NCBI GenBank assembly: GCA_035477595.1
Contig: DATIKM010000059.1
Coordinates: 5,708 to 69,707, forward strand
DNA: 64,000 nucleotides
Direction: 5' to 3'
Source of the DNA: DATIKM01 sp035477595
GTDB lineage: Bacteria > Armatimonadota > Chthonomonadetes > Chthonomonadales > CAJBBX01
Part shown: in pieces, positions 1 through 8,498 of the stretch
Numbering within the stretch: position 1 is the first letter of the stretch
Layout: each line of letters begins with the position of its first letter
The notes under the pieces: model-generated
What the model saw: only the letters and a program-made list of their open reading frames with translations
What the model was told of the DNA's origin: nothing
Databases searched by the model: none
Program-made: the position numbers and the translations under genes

Positions 1-2
1 TG

Positions 3-656
3 CTCGGCCGGGCCGGCGCACTCGTGGAGGGCCTGCGGTCGGGCGCAGTGCGCGCACGGGTGGTGGGCAGGGAGGAGGTCGCCGGCCGCAACGCCGCGAT
101 CGTCGAGGTGCGAGGCGCCGGCCGCGAGGGATTCTTCAAGCGCCTCTGGATCGACACGCAATCGGGCGTCCGGATGAAGATCGAGGACGTCGACCCCTCC
201 GGGGTGGTCGTCTCCACCAGCTACTTCACGCGCATCGATCTCGACCCCGTTCTGGACGCCGGCGAGTTCCGGCCAGGCTCGCTATCGAGACGTGAGGCCC
301 GGCCGCGTCCGCTGCGCACCAGGCCGCTCGCCTCCGTGGCCGAAGCGCAGCAGCGCGTCGGCTACGCCATCCGGGAGCCCTCACTGCCTCCGGGCTACCG
401 CCTCGTCGGCGTCTGGGTCGCCCCGGCTCCGGTGGGTCGGCAGGCGGTCATCCTCCGCTATACGGACGGGGTGAGCACGTTCACGCTGTCGCAGCACCCC
501 GCGCCGGCGCGTTGGGGCTCGCGCGGCGCCGACCAAGCGCCCAGGCCGCGCGACGACCGGGGCGCCATCAGATGGGTCTCGGGGGGGCGGGTCTTCATCC
601 TAGTCGGCAACCTGTCGCCCCACGCTGTGGACCGCATCATCGCCTCGCTTCGCTGA
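3..656 (+). CDS. MucB/RseB- or LolA-like protein, 5' end cut by the window
   Basis: The reading frame is open from base 3, so the true start probably lies outside the window; the first usable codon inside is GTG at 24. The visible 210 residues begin in a beta-rich region (GREEVAGRNAAIVEV, then FKRLWIDTQSGV and a YFTRIDLDP segment) that resembles the N-terminal domain of MucB/RseB and the LolA lipoprotein-carrier fold, where a modified-lipid or outer-membrane-protein signal is read in the periplasm. The C-terminal half (PSLPPGYRLVGVWV, ILRYTDGVSTFTLSQ) resembles the second domain of the same family. In relatives such a protein acts as an anti-sigma-factor partner; no sigma gene is visible because the upstream DNA is missing. 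Family assignment is moderate, the role is inferred. Confidence 0.6.
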   Translation, partial: LGRAGALVEGLRSGAVRARVVGREEVAGRNAAIVEVRGAGREGFFKRLWIDTQSGVRMKIEDVDPSGVVVSTSYFTRIDLDPVLDAGEFRPGSLSRREARPRPLRTRPLASVAEAQQRVGYAIREPSLPPGYRLVGVWVAPAPVGRQAVILRYTDGVSTFTLSQHPAPARWGSRGADQAPRPRDDRGAIRWVSGGRVFILVGNLSPHAVDRIIASLR

Positions 657-765
657 TCCGGGCGCGGGTCGCCTCCGCACACAGGAATCGGCCGTCGCCG
701 CAGTCGAATGCTCCCCCCGGCCGCCGCCGCCCTCGCATACGCGGCCGCGCCCGAGGAGGCGAACC

Positions 766-3537
766 TTGTTCATCGCATCCGCCGCGCTACTGCTCGTGCA
801 GGCGCCTGCCGCCGCGCTCGCTGTTCAGGTCGCTCCCTTCACCGACGCCGCCCTGAGCCCCGCGCCGGCGCGCCTGGCGTTGCTGCCCGACGGGGCGCGC
901 GCTGTGCGAGTGCCGGGCTCGCTGGGGACGGGTGTGCGCGCACGCGGTTCCGTTCGCATGGGGGAGCTCGCGCTGAACCCGGTCGAGGGGCTGATCTCCG
1001 TGTGGGTCCGGCCGCGATGGCGGGGCGACGACGGCAGGCGCGTCCGCCTTTGGGCGACCGCCGAGGCGGGGGGCCGGCGTCTGGAGCTGGTGAAGGCCGC
1101 CAACGGGCTCCTGCGGGCGGAGCTGACCACTCCGCGGGGGCGCACCGTCGCGCGCGCCGACGTGAGGAACTGGAGGCCCGGCGAGTGGCGCCATGTGGCG
1201 GTCGGTTGGATCAGCAACAAGGGGCGCAACGTGGGCCTGGCGCTGTGGGTCGACCGCCTGTGCGAGGACGGGCCCGTGACGCCCCATGAGGTGTGGGACC
1301 GGGCCGCGATGCCGACGACGATGGAGGTTGGCGACCCGGACGCGGTCACCGACTTCGACGAGCTGATCATCCGGCCCGATCTGCGCGCGGAGGGCGTCCA
1401 CGGCATGATCGCGTGCGTCTACCGCGACTACTTTCGCACGGCGCCCTACGACGCCATCCGCATCGACCATGCGCCGACACGCGTACCTTCCGACACGCGC
1501 GCCGTCGCCGGCCTGGAGAAGGTCTTCGGCCTGCAGGCCAGGCGCCAGGGGCGGTGGGAGCCGGTGACGGAGCAGGTCGTCCGCTACAGCCAGTGGGCCT
1601 ACTTCGACGCCAAGCCGCTGATCCGTTGGAGCGTGAGCGACCCGACCGTGGCGACGATCGACGCGTCGGGCCGGCTCAAGGGGTTGCGCGTTGGCCGAAG
1701 CAGCCTGCGCGCGGAGTTCAACGGTCTGCGCGCCACCTACCCGCTGGAGGTCATCCCGCTGGAGCGGGCCGACCTCGGGGTGATCTGCATCGAGCTGCTC
1801 CCACGCCACCGCAACGACGCCGTGAAGGACCGTCCGGCCCCGGGCGAGGCGATGACCGCGCGCGTGCGCCTGGGGAACTTCGGCACGGTCGCACTCCAGG
1901 CGGGCGCGCGCGTTCGGTTCGAGCTGATCCCCGAGGTCGTGCGCGACTGGCGCCTGACCGCTGGCGAGAGGGCGTCGGCCACGTTCGAGGCCACCCTCGC
2001 CGCCATGGCTCCTGGCGAGCAGACCGCAGTCGAGTTTCGATGGCCGTTCCCGAGCCAGCCCGCCTGGATGCGCTTGCGACTGGATCCTGGCGGTCGTGTC
2101 GAGGAGTTGTGCGAGGCGAACAATGACATCGTGGAGCTCACCACGGCTCGCCCCGTGCAGATGGGCTACGACCCGAAGGTGCTGGCCCGATGCCTGGCCG
2201 AGCGGAGGGTGAACCACGTCGGCTCGCTCAGCTACTACGACTGGCTGCGCGCCCAGAAGCTGCGGATGGACGTGATGCTGCGCGAGGCGGTCTGGCCGAC
2301 CACGGGTCCACACGGCGTGGAGGAGGCCTACCGAATCGATGCCTTCACGCCACTCCAGGGCGGCGAGTGGGAGCGGGAGCCCTACAACCAGCAGATGATC
2401 TACTTCGACGGCGGCTTCCCGGTCAACGAGCCTGTGGACCTGATGGCCATCGACTGCGCCATCATCCACGAGTTCGGGCACACGATCCTGAGCCAGCCGG
2501 ACCTGTACGGGTACCCGACGAGCGCGCGCAACGTCTTCGTGACCGACGAGGCGGGCCGACCTGTGGCGGGCTCGCCGGAGTTCCCCATAGTGCGCGGCGA
2601 CGACACGCTGCCCGCCTCGCCCGGGGTCAACGTGCCGAGCTACGTAGGCTATCCGTCGCTGATGGACGGGTGTCAGCTCTGGCTACATCCGTCGCAGGCC
2701 GGCCACATCATGCACTACCGGGGCTACCGCCAGGACCGCTTCTGGGGGACGCAGGGCAGGCTCATCCCGAGCCGCGCCAACTGGGTGCTCTTTACGGACG
2801 TCGACGACCAACCGCTGGTAGGGGCGGCTGTCTACGTCTACCACGTGAGCCAGGCGCCAGTTCAGGACAGCGGCGCCAAGTTCTTCGCCGACCGGCCCAA
2901 GTTCATGGGGCAGACGGACCGTGAGGGGCGCTTCACTTTCCCCGGCCAGACAGATCAGGACTGGGACGACCCCGAGACGGACCCGGTCGACGGAGCCAGG
3001 CCCGTATGGAACCCGTTCGGCACCGTCGCAAGCGATACGGCGTTCACGCCGAACGTCTGGGAGGTGGAGGGGCTGCTGCTCCTGCGGGTGGTGTCCGGCG
3101 ATCGATCGGAGGTCCGGTTCATGGACCTCACGCAGTTCAACACCGCCTACCTCTCGGGGGACACTGTGCGCGGCATCTACCGGCTGGCCACTAGCCTGCC
3201 GTCGCACCCGGAGCCCACGCCGGTGGTGCGCAGGCCCGTTCCGGAGGCCGTGCGCCATACAAACCTGGCGCCGGTCGCGGTAGCGCCGTCGGAGCTCACC
3301 GTTCGCTGCGGCGAGGCCTTCACCATCGACGGTTCGAGCAGCCATGACCCGGAGGGCCAGCCGCTCAGGTTCCGCTGGAGCGTCAGCGGCCAGTGGCTGG
3401 CCGGCATCCTGACGGAGGAGAGCGTCCTGCGTCTCACCGCGCCGAGCGAGCCGGGTGAGCGGACGTACCGGTTCTGGGTGCTGGACGGCGTCCGCAGCAG
3501 CCAGCCCGCGAACGTGAGGGTTCGGTTCGTGCGCTGA
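766..3537 (+). CDS. Secreted multidomain metalloprotease-like protein (LamG, Ig-like, HExxH, PKD)
   Basis: A 923-residue protein starting at TTG. It opens with a signal peptide (hydrophobic ALLLVQAPAAALA). Next come a LamG/concanavalin-like domain (about 30-225), a BIG2-like Ig domain (about 270-330, SDPTVATIDASGRLKGL), a CARDB-like region (about 335-465), a catalytic region and a C-terminal PKD-like domain (about 835-920, SSSHDPEGQPLRFRWSV). The motif HEFGH lies at residues 568-572 and is followed by SQPDLYG, which matches the HExxH...PDLY layout of M6-type zinc peptidases, in which the Asp is the third metal ligand. I infer an exported protease or adhesin acting on extracellular polymers. 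The start is uncertain; the upstream GAGGCGAACC is a fair ribosome site. A hairpin overlaps the stop codon. Confidence 0.75.
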   Translation: MFIASAALLLVQAPAAALAVQVAPFTDAALSPAPARLALLPDGARAVRVPGSLGTGVRARGSVRMGELALNPVEGLISVWVRPRWRGDDGRRVRLWATAEAGGRRLELVKAANGLLRAELTTPRGRTVARADVRNWRPGEWRHVAVGWISNKGRNVGLALWVDRLCEDGPVTPHEVWDRAAMPTTMEVGDPDAVTDFDELIIRPDLRAEGVHGMIACVYRDYFRTAPYDAIRIDHAPTRVPSDTRAVAGLEKVFGLQARRQGRWEPVTEQVVRYSQWAYFDAKPLIRWSVSDPTVATIDASGRLKGLRVGRSSLRAEFNGLRATYPLEVIPLERADLGVICIELLPRHRNDAVKDRPAPGEAMTARVRLGNFGTVALQAGARVRFELIPEVVRDWRLTAGERASATFEATLAAMAPGEQTAVEFRWPFPSQPAWMRLRLDPGGRVEELCEANNDIVELTTARPVQMGYDPKVLARCLAERRVNHVGSLSYYDWLRAQKLRMDVMLREAVWPTTGPHGVEEAYRIDAFTPLQGGEWEREPYNQQMIYFDGGFPVNEPVDLMAIDCAIIHEFGHTILSQPDLYGYPTSARNVFVTDEAGRPVAGSPEFPIVRGDDTLPASPGVNVPSYVGYPSLMDGCQLWLHPSQAGHIMHYRGYRQDRFWGTQGRLIPSRANWVLFTDVDDQPLVGAAVYVYHVSQAPVQDSGAKFFADRPKFMGQTDREGRFTFPGQTDQDWDDPETDPVDGARPVWNPFGTVASDTAFTPNVWEVEGLLLLRVVSGDRSEVRFMDLTQFNTAYLSGDTVRGIYRLATSLPSHPEPTPVVRRPVPEAVRHTNLAPVAVAPSELTVRCGEAFTIDGSSSHDPEGQPLRFRWSVSGQWLAGILTEESVLRLTAPSEPGERTYRFWVLDGVRSSQPANVRVRFVR

Positions 3538-3553
3538 GGACCCGGCTCAGCGC
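3531..3553. terminator. Hairpin between convergent genes
   Basis: A perfect 8-bp stem (GCGCTGAG with CTCAGCGC) closes a 7-nt loop and overlaps the stop codon of the metalloprotease gene, facing the convergent URO-D-like gene. There is no U-tract, so a bidirectional terminator is likely but not certain. Confidence 0.45.
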
Positions 3554-3600
3554 GCGTTGCGGACGCCCTCGACAACCAGACCCGCCCGTCCGGGGGCGCT

Positions 3601-4656
3601 CTACACCGCGAGCGGGTAGCGCCCCCAGGTACGGCACGCCTCGTAGAAGGCAAGGATGTTCAGCACCGGGGTCGTCGGCACGATCTCGCTTGAAGAGCCG
3701 ATGAAGAGGCCGCCGCCACGCCCCGCGGCCCGCAGGCATTCCTTCGTGGCCTGCACGACATCCTCAACGGACCCGAGCGGCAGGACCTGCGAGCAGTCCA
3801 CGTTCCCCACGAGGACGAGCCGCTTCCCGTAGCGTCGCTTCAACAACCCGATGTCCATACCGGCGATCGGCTCGATCGGGTTGAGGCCGTCAATCCCGGC
3901 GTCGAGCATGTCATCCAGTACGTCCATGACGTATCCGTCGCTATGGAAGATGACCTTCAGGCCAGCCTGCTTCACGGGTTCGATGCAGCGCTGGAGCGAG
4001 CGGATGAATGTGCGGCGCAGGAACGCCGGCGAGAACAGGGTCCGACCCTTGCAGGCGATGTCGTCACCGATGAAGTAGATCGGCGACACCTTCACCTCCG
4101 CCGCGACCCGCGCCATGCGGACCGCGCTTTCGGTCTGCACCTCCATCAGCCGCTCGAGGTCGGCCGGTGCGTCGTAGATCGCGTACGAGAAGAGCTGCTG
4201 CCCCATCATGCCGTAGGTTGCGTGGAATCCGCAGCCGGCGCAGGGCACGTACATCGTGGATGGCTCGAAACGCTCGCGCTCGCGCAGCATCCTGGGGGCC
4301 CATTCGGCCCGCAGCCACTCCTCCGACGTAGGCTCCATCCGGAAGGCCCGCAAGTCCTCGATGGAGTTGATGGGGTAGTGCGTAACCCACGCCGACTGCC
4401 CCGTGATGCGGTGCGCCGCTCCATTCGGCGTCCCCTCCTGGTTGTCGGTCTCGGCGTATGAGGCGCCGTAGCCGCGACACAGATCGATGCCGAGCGTGCG
4501 GTAGACCGTCACCATCGCCTCGTGGTAGTCGGTCCAGCCAGGGCAGAGGTGGTCGACGATGCCGCGGTTGTCGAGGAAGTCCCAGATGGGAACCCGGTCG
4601 CCCTCTTCGTGGTTCAGCGCCGTCAGGATGCGGCGTTCGACGACCGGGTCCAGCAC
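3601..4656 (-). CDS. URO-D superfamily protein (MtaA/CmuA-like methyltransferase fold)
   Basis: A 351-residue protein of the uroporphyrinogen decarboxylase superfamily, the fold shared by HemE and by cobamide-dependent methyltransferases such as MtaA and CmuA. Supporting features are the N-terminal RRILTALNHEEGDRVPIWD segment, the IYFIGDD strand, the HSDG motif at residues 238-241 and the GSSSEIVPTTP segment near the C-terminus. HemE itself is unlikely because the substrate-binding arginine-rich N-terminus is absent. MtaA-type enzymes bind zinc with HxC plus a distant Cys; here the place of the first Cys is Asp (HSD), so zinc binding is doubtful. The GTG start is fixed by an AGGAGGT ribosome site 5 bases upstream. 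Substrate unknown; a methyl transfer role is inferred from the superfamily. Confidence 0.75.
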   Translation of the reverse strand: MLDPVVERRILTALNHEEGDRVPIWDFLDNRGIVDHLCPGWTDYHEAMVTVYRTLGIDLCRGYGASYAETDNQEGTPNGAAHRITGQSAWVTHYPINSIEDLRAFRMEPTSEEWLRAEWAPRMLRERERFEPSTMYVPCAGCGFHATYGMMGQQLFSYAIYDAPADLERLMEVQTESAVRMARVAAEVKVSPIYFIGDDIACKGRTLFSPAFLRRTFIRSLQRCIEPVKQAGLKVIFHSDGYVMDVLDDMLDAGIDGLNPIEPIAGMDIGLLKRRYGKRLVLVGNVDCSQVLPLGSVEDVVQATKECLRAAGRGGGLFIGSSSEIVPTTPVLNILAFYEACRTWGRYPLAV

Positions 4657-4663
4657 GGGTTAC

Positions 4664-4675
4664 CTCCTGCAGGAG
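4664..4675 (-). promoter_or_regulatory. Palindrome overlapping a ribosome binding site
   Basis: CTCCTGCAGGAG is a perfect 12-bp palindrome whose right half supplies the AGGAGG ribosome site of the URO-D-like gene. Folding as a 4-bp stem with a TGCA loop would hide the site; this is a possible translational control, not a proven one. Confidence 0.3.
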
Positions 4676-4752
4676 CTTAGCGGCTGGCACTCGGCGACGA
4701 CCTGCTCGAGCTCGGCACGCATCACGCGCAGCCGTCCGCGGGTCCCACCGGC

Positions 4753-5964
4753 TCAGGTTCGCAGAACGCCGGCGATAGCCCGGCAGATGGTGGGCAGGTT
4801 GCCGTCGTTCATGGCCGCCACGCAGATGCGCCCGCTGTCCAGGATGTAGAGGCTGCTCTCCGCGCGCAGGCGGCGAACCTGCTCCTTCGTGAGGCCCGAG
4901 AACGAGAACATGCCCTTCTGGCGCGCGATGAAGCTGAAGTCGCGGTCGACACCCTCACTTGCGAGGCCTGCAACGAACCCATCGCGCATCGCCTGGATGC
5001 GCTGGCGCATCGCCTCCAACTCCTCGACCCATTGCGCCCTCAGTTGAGGGTCGCCCAGCACGAGCGCGACCGTCTGGGCGCCGTGCGATGGAGGGTTGGA
5101 GTAGTTGGTGCGGATCACGCGCTTGAGCTGCGTAAGCAGCCTCCGGGCCTCCTCGGCGTTCGGGGCGACCACCGTCAGCGCGCCGACGCGCTCGCGGTAG
5201 AGCGAGAACGACTTCGAGAATGAGGTAGCCACCAGGAATGGCAGGCGGGAGTCCACGAAGGCGTGCACTGCAGCCACATCCTGCTCGAGCCCGTCTCCCA
5301 GCCCCTGGTAGGCGCAGTCGAGGAACGGGATCAGTCCCCGCTCTGCGCATACGGCTACGACCTGCGCCCACTGGTCCGGCATCGGGTCGACGCCGGAGGG
5401 GTTGTGGCAGCAGGCGTGCAGCACGACCACATCGCCGGAGGGCGCCGCGCGGAGGCCCGAGAGCATCGCGTCGAAGTCGAGCCCGTGGGACCCGGGGTCG
5501 TAGTAGGGGTAGGTCTCCACGCGGAAGCCGGCGCCCTCGAAGAGCGCGCGGTGGTTCTCCCAACTCGGCGCGCTGATCCAGACAGCGGCGCGCGGGAAGA
5601 ACCGGCGGAGGAAGTCCGCACCGACCCTGAGGGAGCCCGTCCCGCCAAGGCCCTGGACGGTCACCGCCCGCTGCTCCGCCAGGATCGCCGAGCCCGCGCC
5701 GAAGAGGAGCTGCTGCACCGCCCGGTTGTACTCGCGCAGGCCGTCGATGGGCAGGTAGCTCTTCGTGTCCTCGCGCGCGATCCAACGCTTCTGCGCTTCC
5801 TGCACGGCTGTGAGCAGCGGCACCCTGCCGCAGGCGTTCTGGTAGACGCCTACGCCGAGGTTCACCTTGTGGGGGTTCGGGTCAGCGATGAAGGCCTCCG
5901 TGAGGCCCAGGATCGGGTCCGGCGGCGCGGTCTCGATGCCGGCGAAGGCCGAAGGCGCGGGCAT
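4753..5964 (-). CDS. Aspartate/aromatic-amino-acid aminotransferase (AspC/TyrB type)
   Basis: A 403-residue class I, PLP-dependent aminotransferase of the AspC/TyrB branch. It opens with the branch signature DPILGLTEAFIADPNPHKVNLGVGVY and carries HACCHNPSGVDPMPDQW, the FLDCAYQGLG motif and the Schiff-base lysine in SFSKSFSLYRERVG (Lys251). Length matches the roughly 400-residue family. It transfers the amino group between glutamate and aspartate or aromatic amino acids in the cytoplasm; the two substrates cannot be separated from sequence alone. It is transcribed away from proA and toward the URO-D-like gene, 96 bp from the latter, so one transcript is possible. A sigma-70-like promoter lies about 45 bp upstream. 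Confidence 0.9.
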   Translation of the reverse strand: MPAPSAFAGIETAPPDPILGLTEAFIADPNPHKVNLGVGVYQNACGRVPLLTAVQEAQKRWIAREDTKSYLPIDGLREYNRAVQQLLFGAGSAILAEQRAVTVQGLGGTGSLRVGADFLRRFFPRAAVWISAPSWENHRALFEGAGFRVETYPYYDPGSHGLDFDAMLSGLRAAPSGDVVVLHACCHNPSGVDPMPDQWAQVVAVCAERGLIPFLDCAYQGLGDGLEQDVAAVHAFVDSRLPFLVATSFSKSFSLYRERVGALTVVAPNAEEARRLLTQLKRVIRTNYSNPPSHGAQTVALVLGDPQLRAQWVEELEAMRQRIQAMRDGFVAGLASEGVDRDFSFIARQKGMFSFSGLTKEQVRRLRAESSLYILDSGRICVAAMNDGNLPTICRAIAGVLRT

Positions 5965-6008
5965 GGTGCGGTCCTTTCCGTCTCGTGGGACGGGCGGTTT
6001 GCCGCCAG

Positions 6009-6038
6009 AGTATACGGCGCGCGCCTCACCGAGGTCAA
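6009..6038 (-). promoter_or_regulatory. Sigma-70-like promoter for the aminotransferase gene
   Basis: Read on the minus strand: TTGACC, an 18-bp spacer, then TATACT. It lies about 45 bp upstream of the aminotransferase start and is one of few A+T-rich spots in the gap. Confidence 0.55.
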
Positions 6039-6091
6039 CGTACCCGGCCGGTCACGCGCGGCCGGTGAGTGCCGGAGCGCCAGGCGCAGCC

Positions 6092-6138
6092 GCCCTCCGC
6101 TGGCGGGCGCGATGACCGTCGCGTGCGCTGCGGAGGGC
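6092..6138 (-). terminator. Possible hairpin downstream of proA
   Basis: GCCCTCCGC and GCGGAGGGC form a 9-bp perfect stem with a 29-nt loop about 50 bp after the proA stop. The long loop and missing U-tract make termination uncertain. Confidence 0.25.
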
Positions 6139-6186
6139 CGGCTTGCTGCATGTCCACGATTTCGCTCGGGCCGCAACGTCGATCGG

Positions 6187-7443
6187 CTACGTGCGGATGT
6201 GCCCCTCGCCCTGGACGATGTACTTGTGGGTCGTCAGCTCACGCAGGCCCATCGGGCCGCGCGCATGGAGCTTCTGGTTGCTGATGCCCACCTCGGCACC
6301 GAACCCGAACTCGAAGCCATCCGTGAAGCGGGTGGACGCGTTCACATAGACGCACGCGGCATCGACCTCGCGCGTGAAGCGTCGAGCAGACTCGAGGTCG
6401 CCAGTCAGGATCGCCTCGCTGTGGCGGGTGCCGTACTGGCGAATGTGGGCGATTGCCGCGCCGACATCCGGCACGACCTTCACCGCCAGTGTCAGGTCGA
6501 GGAACTCGGTCGCCCAGTCCTCCTCCGTCGCCGGCTTCGCGTCCAGCACGATCTCGCGACCTCGCTCGCACATGCGCAACTCGACGCCCTGTCCACGCAG
6601 CGATTCGGCAGCCCCCGGCAGGAACTCCTCAGCTATGACCTCGTGCACGAGAAGGGTCTCCATCGCGTTGCACACCGATGGACGCGAGCACTTCGCGTTG
6701 AGGGCGATGGCAAGCGCCTGCTCGAGATCGGCGGAAGCGTCCACGAACGTGTGGCAGTTGCCGGTGCCGGTCTCGATCACCGGGACTGTCGCGTTCTCCA
6801 TGACGGTTCGGATGAGGCCGGCGCCGCCCCGCGGGATGAGCACATCGATCAGGCCGTTCAGACGCATCATCTCGCGGGCCGCCTCGCGGTCCGGTGTGGC
6901 CACGAGTTGCACGCAGGTTTGCGGCAGTCCCGCCGACCGCACCGCGCCCGCCAGGCACTCCACGATAGCCTCGTTCGAGCGCAGTGCCTCGGATCCGCCG
7001 CGCAGGAGGACCGCGTTGCCCGCTTTCAGGCAGAGGCCCGCTGCGTCCGCGGTCACGTTGGGGCGCGACTCGTAGATGATGCCGACGACCCCGATGGGTA
7101 CCCGCACCCGGAGTATCTCCAGCCCGTTGGGACGCCTCCAGCCCTCGACGACCTCGCCAACGGGGTCGGGCAGGGCGGCGATCTGGCGCAGTCCGTCGGC
7201 CATGGCAGCGATGCGCGGCGGCGAGAGCATGAGCCGGTCCACCATGGCGGGGGCGGAGCCGCGCGCCCGTGCCACCGCGACGTCAGCCTGGTTCGCTTCG
7301 AGCAGCCGCACCTCCGACGCGCACAGGGCCGAGGCCATCGCGTCGATCGCGGCGTTCTTGCTGGCCGTCGTCGCGGCGCACAGGGCGGTCGCAGCCTCGC
7401 GAGCCCGCACGGCCATGGCCCGCACTTCAGACGAGACTTCCAC
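6187..7443 (-). CDS. proA: Glutamate-5-semialdehyde dehydrogenase
   Basis: A 418-residue gamma-glutamyl phosphate reductase, which reduces glutamyl-5-phosphate with NADPH to glutamate-5-semialdehyde in proline synthesis. Family landmarks are PIGVVGIIYESRPNVTADAAGLCLKAGNAVLLRGGSEA-type nucleotide-binding region (only its core quoted here: IYESRPNVTADA), the DVLIPRGGAGLI loop, the catalytic cysteine in RPSVCNAME (Cys258) and the C-terminal GPMGLRELTTHKYIV. I place the start at GTG 7443 because GGAGG lies 7 bases upstream and the resulting length equals the usual 417 residues; a longer frame begins at 7527. proB is not adjacent. A strong hairpin sits between this gene and its upstream neighbour. 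Confidence 0.95.
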   Translation of the reverse strand: MEVSSEVRAMAVRAREAATALCAATTASKNAAIDAMASALCASEVRLLEANQADVAVARARGSAPAMVDRLMLSPPRIAAMADGLRQIAALPDPVGEVVEGWRRPNGLEILRVRVPIGVVGIIYESRPNVTADAAGLCLKAGNAVLLRGGSEALRSNEAIVECLAGAVRSAGLPQTCVQLVATPDREAAREMMRLNGLIDVLIPRGGAGLIRTVMENATVPVIETGTGNCHTFVDASADLEQALAIALNAKCSRPSVCNAMETLLVHEVIAEEFLPGAAESLRGQGVELRMCERGREIVLDAKPATEEDWATEFLDLTLAVKVVPDVGAAIAHIRQYGTRHSEAILTGDLESARRFTREVDAACVYVNASTRFTDGFEFGFGAEVGISNQKLHARGPMGLRELTTHKYIVQGEGHIRT

Positions 7444-7467
7444 GCTGACGCCTCCTTGTCCAATGCG

Positions 7468-7497
7468 GACGGGGCGGAACTGGTCCTCCGCCCCGTC
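7468..7497 (-). terminator. Hairpin between the proline-rich gene and proA
   Basis: A perfect 11-bp stem (GACGGGGCGGA with TCCGCCCCGTC) and 8-nt loop. It lies 31 bp after the stop of the upstream gene and about 15 bp ahead of the proA ribosome site, so it may end the first transcript or act in the proA leader. No U-tract follows. Confidence 0.45.
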
Positions 7498-7527
7498 ACA
7501 TGGTCGTCGTTTGAGGGCCAAAGCCAC

Positions 7528-8286
7528 TTAGTCGATGCTCTCGCCCGGTTGCACGCGGCCGGGCGTCTCGTTGCCGTCGCCTGCGGGCGCGGCCCGCCGG
7601 GGCGCGCTGGGCGCTGGCCGTGCGGTCTCCGGAGTGCGGCCGCCGCCGGCGGTCGGGGTCCGGGTGCGCCTCTCGGAGGCTGTCGCAGGGGCGCGTTCGC
7701 CGCGGGGCGCTTCCTCGGCCCGACGCTCAGTCCGCCGGGGCGGTGAGGCGCCGTCGAGCGGGTCGGCATGCGGCGCCCTGACGGCGGGGTCGAGCGGCGC
7801 CTCGTCGCGCCTGAGCTCGCGCGTGCGAGGCGTCGCGCCATCGTCACTTGGGGCGCGCTGCCGCGCGCGTCGCGGAGGCTCCGCCGCCGGTGCGTCGATG
7901 CTCTCCGCCGGCGCTTCAGGCGCCACCCAAGGGTCCACCTCGGGCGCGGCCTCCACGGGTTGCGGCTCCTGCACGACGGGCTCCGCACGCGATTCGCGCA
8001 CACGCACTGAGGGGGCCATGTCGGCCGGGAGCGTGGTCACGGACGGCGCAGGCTCGGGCCGCGGCGGCGGCGAAGTCGCGAAGGGGCGGGCTGGCGGCTC
8101 ACGGCGCACCTCGGTACCGCCCGCGGGAGGCTGCGAGCCGTCAGGCTGCGGTAGAAGCGGCGCGAGCGCTACCGCGCCGAAGACGAAGGACGCAGCGAGC
8201 GCACACGCCCACAAGAGCGCAGTCTTCGTGCGGCGCCATCCGCTGTCGCGGTTGCCCGAACCGCGCCCTCCACCATACCTGCTCAT
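7528..8286 (-). CDS. Proline/arginine-rich protein with one N-terminal membrane segment
   Basis: A 252-residue protein I do not recognise. The first 20 residues are basic and glycine-rich, followed by one hydrophobic segment (about 24-45: ALLWACALAASFVFGAVAL). The remaining 200 residues are low-complexity, rich in Pro, Arg, Ala and Glu (for example RRAPSDDGA-like and PAGGGRTPE stretches) and show no folded domain. The topology suggests a cytoplasmic N-terminus and a disordered extracytoplasmic tail, as in cell-wall or envelope-spanning linkers. It lies upstream of proA on the same strand but is separated from it by a hairpin. The G+C-rich composition can produce long spurious frames, yet the membrane segment and start context favour a real gene. 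Confidence 0.55.
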   Translation of the reverse strand: MSRYGGGRGSGNRDSGWRRTKTALLWACALAASFVFGAVALAPLLPQPDGSQPPAGGTEVRREPPARPFATSPPPRPEPAPSVTTLPADMAPSVRVRESRAEPVVQEPQPVEAAPEVDPWVAPEAPAESIDAPAAEPPRRARQRAPSDDGATPRTRELRRDEAPLDPAVRAPHADPLDGASPPRRTERRAEEAPRGERAPATASERRTRTPTAGGGRTPETARPAPSAPRRAAPAGDGNETPGRVQPGESID

Positions 8287-8498
8287 GGAGATGCCCGACC
8301 TTTCCGCCGCGGGGGGCGCGCGCCCGCCGCCGTCCGTTGTGGACAGCGAGAGTCTACCGGCGTCTCATGCCGGGTGTCAAGGCACGGCGTTCCTCGCCGG
8401 ACAAGGCGAACGGTAGGGGCCAGGGGCGGCCCTCCGCTGTGCGGCGACGAGGCGGACGGCCCCCTGCGAGGTCCACATGCGCCGCAGAAGGGCGCAAA

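Noticed and set aside
787..2481. Long open frame antisense to the metalloprotease gene
   Set aside because: No family motif, Arg/His-rich composition typical of antisense frames in G+C-rich genes, and the plus-strand gene is well supported.
5263..7746. Very long plus-strand frame across the aminotransferase and proA genes
   Set aside because: It runs antisense to two clearly conserved genes and shows no recognisable domain.
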